Source of the DNA: Oscillospiraceae bacterium | Lineage (GTDB): Bacteria > Bacillota > Clostridia > Oscillospirales > Acutalibacteraceae | Length of the DNA stretch: 8,024 nucleotides | Assembly: GCA_019422905.1 (NCBI GenBank) | Contig: JAHZCM010000075.1 | Location: 2,113 to 10,136 of the forward strand | Direction of reading: 5' to 3' | Part shown: positions 7,024-8,024 of the stretch, piece by piece | Layout: every line of letters begins with the position of its first letter | Position numbering within the stretch: the stretch's first letter is position 1 | Program-made: the position numbers and the translations under genes | The notes under the pieces: model-generated | What the model was told of the DNA's origin: nothing | Database searches by the model: none | Seen by the model: only the letters and a program-made list of their open reading frames with translations

Positions 7024-8024
7024 TTATACCTCCGCATCGTCTGCCGTGATCGGCTCAGACGGCTCAGGCGGCTCCGGCGTCACGTCCGGCGTGGGTTCAG
7101 GCGTAGGAGCCGGGGTTGGTTCAGGGGTTGGCGTAGGCTCCGGAGTCGGCGTAGGGGCGGTAGTAGGCGCCTCCGTAGGTTTCGCAGTCGGCGTTGCAGT
7201 TGGCTTTGCCGACGGCGTTGCCGTGGGCTTCGGCGTCGGTGTCGCACTCACATCCGTCCCCGGGCCGATGCGGTAAATCACGCCGCTTGCGCCGTAATAC
7301 GATGAGGGCAGCGATTCCGTTTTTACGATCTCTCCGTCCTTGATATAATTGCGCCACGCCTCGGCTGTGTAGCCCCAGTTTCCGCTGGTGGAAAGCACCT
7401 TCTCGCCTTTTGAAAGGCTATAATCCGTCACATACTTAACGGTATCCAACGGCGGAATCGAGCTGGTCGTCTCCGAATACACTTCAATGGTGTCCCATTC
7501 TTTCGGCTGCCGGCCGTAGAACTGCACATGCAGGGTCACGCCGTCCATCCAGGACATAATATAAACAGCCGTATCCAGATCGTTGCGGAACTGGAAATCT
7601 AACTCGCCGTAGCTCACCGTCGCATCCAGGCCGATCGGCACATACGTTGACGGCGAAGAATGGCATTCGCGGACCGTAATCGTCATGCCGGCACGGAGCG
7701 CCGCGCCGTAAATCGTCGAGGAGGCCTGGCAGATGCCGCCGCCGTACATGTCCACGAGCGCACCGCCGGAAAGGCCGCCGGCCGGCAGAAAGCCGGTGGA
7801 CGCATTGGTGGAATCGCCCACCGTATCCTCATAGGAAAAGGTTTCGCCCGGCTGCAATACGGTGCCATTCACGCGCGACAGCGCAAGCCCCATGTTGTGG
7901 TTGCCGTTCGCCGTGTTGGTGGACACCGTTTCATATTCGGAAATCTTGACGAAGTCCTTTTTCAGCTCTTCCGTCGTGACCTTTGCGGGCGTTGTTTCCA
8001 TCACGGCCTTCACCGTGCCGCTTA
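7024..8024 (-). CDS. VanW-family cell-surface protein, C-terminal part (cut by window edge), with Pro/Thr-rich tail
   Basis: The last 332 residues are visible; the gene runs in from beyond the high-coordinate edge. A GTG at 8013 is an in-frame internal codon rather than a supported start, because the frame stays open to the edge. The VanW domain fills about visible residues 30-170: STNTANGNHNMGLALSRVNG, then LQPGETFSYEDTVG, the hallmark YGGGICQASSTIYGAAL (glycine-rich motif with its Cys encoded at 7717-7743) and YVPIGLDATVSYGELDFQFRN. VanW proteins are exported, wall-associated proteins of Firmicutes named from the vanB glycopeptide-resistance cluster; their biochemical role is not established, and presence does not imply resistance. 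A following segment (KGEKVL...YIKDGEIVKTESL...YRIGPGT) looks like a G5-type or related wall module, with low certainty. The end is a tail of about 65 Pro/Thr/Ala/Glu-rich residues, finishing ITADDAEV with no LPxTG motif or hydrophobic anchor. Its N-terminal signal or membrane segment would be outside the window. Confidence 0.9.
   Translation of the reverse strand, partial: SGTVKAVMETTPAKVTTEELKKDFVKISEYETVSTNTANGNHNMGLALSRVNGTVLQPGETFSYEDTVGDSTNASTGFLPAGGLSGGALVDMYGGGICQASSTIYGAALRAGMTITVRECHSSPSTYVPIGLDATVSYGELDFQFRNDLDTAVYIMSWMDGVTLHVQFYGRQPKEWDTIEVYSETTSSIPPLDTVKYVTDYSLSKGEKVLSTSGNWGYTAEAWRNYIKDGEIVKTESLPSSYYGASGVIYRIGPGTDVSATPTPKPTATPSAKPTATPTAKPTEAPTTAPTPTPEPTPTPEPTPAPTPEPTPDVTPEPPEPSEPITADDAEV
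7051..7248 (-). repeat. Low-complexity Pro-Thr repeat tract in the vanW 3' end
   Basis: About 66 codons encode imperfect repeats such as KPTATP, PTPEPTP and EPTPAPTPEPTPD. At DNA level the coding strand repeats CCA/ACG/CCT-type triplets in 6- and 12-nt periods, so slippage would change the length in frame. Such tails usually act as extended wall-spanning stalks. The plus strand carries matching G-rich runs (for example 7112-7131). Confidence 0.85.

Noticed and set aside
6945..7037. Upstream in-frame start for nadE.
   Set aside because: It would overlap the vanW end, translate the hairpin, and add residues absent from the family; the ATG at 6944 gives a catalytic triad numbering close to known NadE.
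8011..8013. GTG as the start of the VanW protein.
   Set aside because: The frame stays open to the window edge and VanW proteins have export and N-terminal domains upstream, so this is most likely an internal valine codon.
7024..8024. Glycopeptide (vancomycin) resistance gene.
   Set aside because: VanW-family proteins are common in Clostridia outside van clusters; no vanA/B ligase, vanH, vanX, vanR or vanS gene is present here. The neighbouring dehydrogenase is also not a convincing VanH because no ligase accompanies it.

Overview
The window looks like ordinary chromosome from a GC-rich member of the Clostridia (Firmicutes), most likely an Oscillospiraceae/Ruminococcaceae-type gut anaerobe. 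That placement is an inference from three things: a VanW-family wall protein with a Pro/Thr-rich tail, a class B-type sortase, and a ThiI without a rhodanese domain next to its own cysteine desulfurase (the Bacillus subtilis NifZ-ThiI arrangement). Codon usage is uniformly GC-rich. I saw no sign of mobile elements, phage, CRISPR, tRNA or rRNA.

All seven genes lie on the minus strand, so transcription runs from high to low coordinates. In that order they are: the C-terminal part of a VanW-family surface protein (7024-8024, cut by the window edge); glutamine-dependent NAD+ synthetase nadE (5040-6944); a D-2-hydroxyacid dehydrogenase (4090-5043); a NifS/IscS-like cysteine desulfurase (2929-4065); thiI (1742-2908); cinA (458-1711); and the N-terminal part of a class B-type sortase (1-423, cut by the other edge). 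From nadE to the sortase the genes either overlap by 4 nt or are separated by only 20-34 nt, and I see no terminator between them, so they probably form one transcription unit. The only larger gap (79 nt, vanW to nadE) holds a strong GC-rich hairpin without a clear U-tract.

Two functional pairs stand out. The cysteine desulfurase and ThiI are the sulfur donor and the adenylating transferase for 4-thiouridine in tRNA (and possibly thiamine thiazole). NadE and CinA both act in NAD+ metabolism: NadE performs the last amidation step, and the C-terminal domain of CinA resembles NMN deamidase (PncC), which feeds NMN back toward the NadE substrate. The dehydrogenase between them uses NAD(P), but its substrate cannot be told from sequence. 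The two envelope genes at the ends are probably unrelated to these enzymes.

The many long open frames on the plus strand mirror the real genes and are explained by high GC at third codon positions. I did not find evidence for a novel system here. The most useful leads are the dedicated desulfurase-ThiI pair with its short catalytic loop, the nadE/cinA linkage, the hairpin, and the unanchored Pro/Thr tail of the VanW protein.
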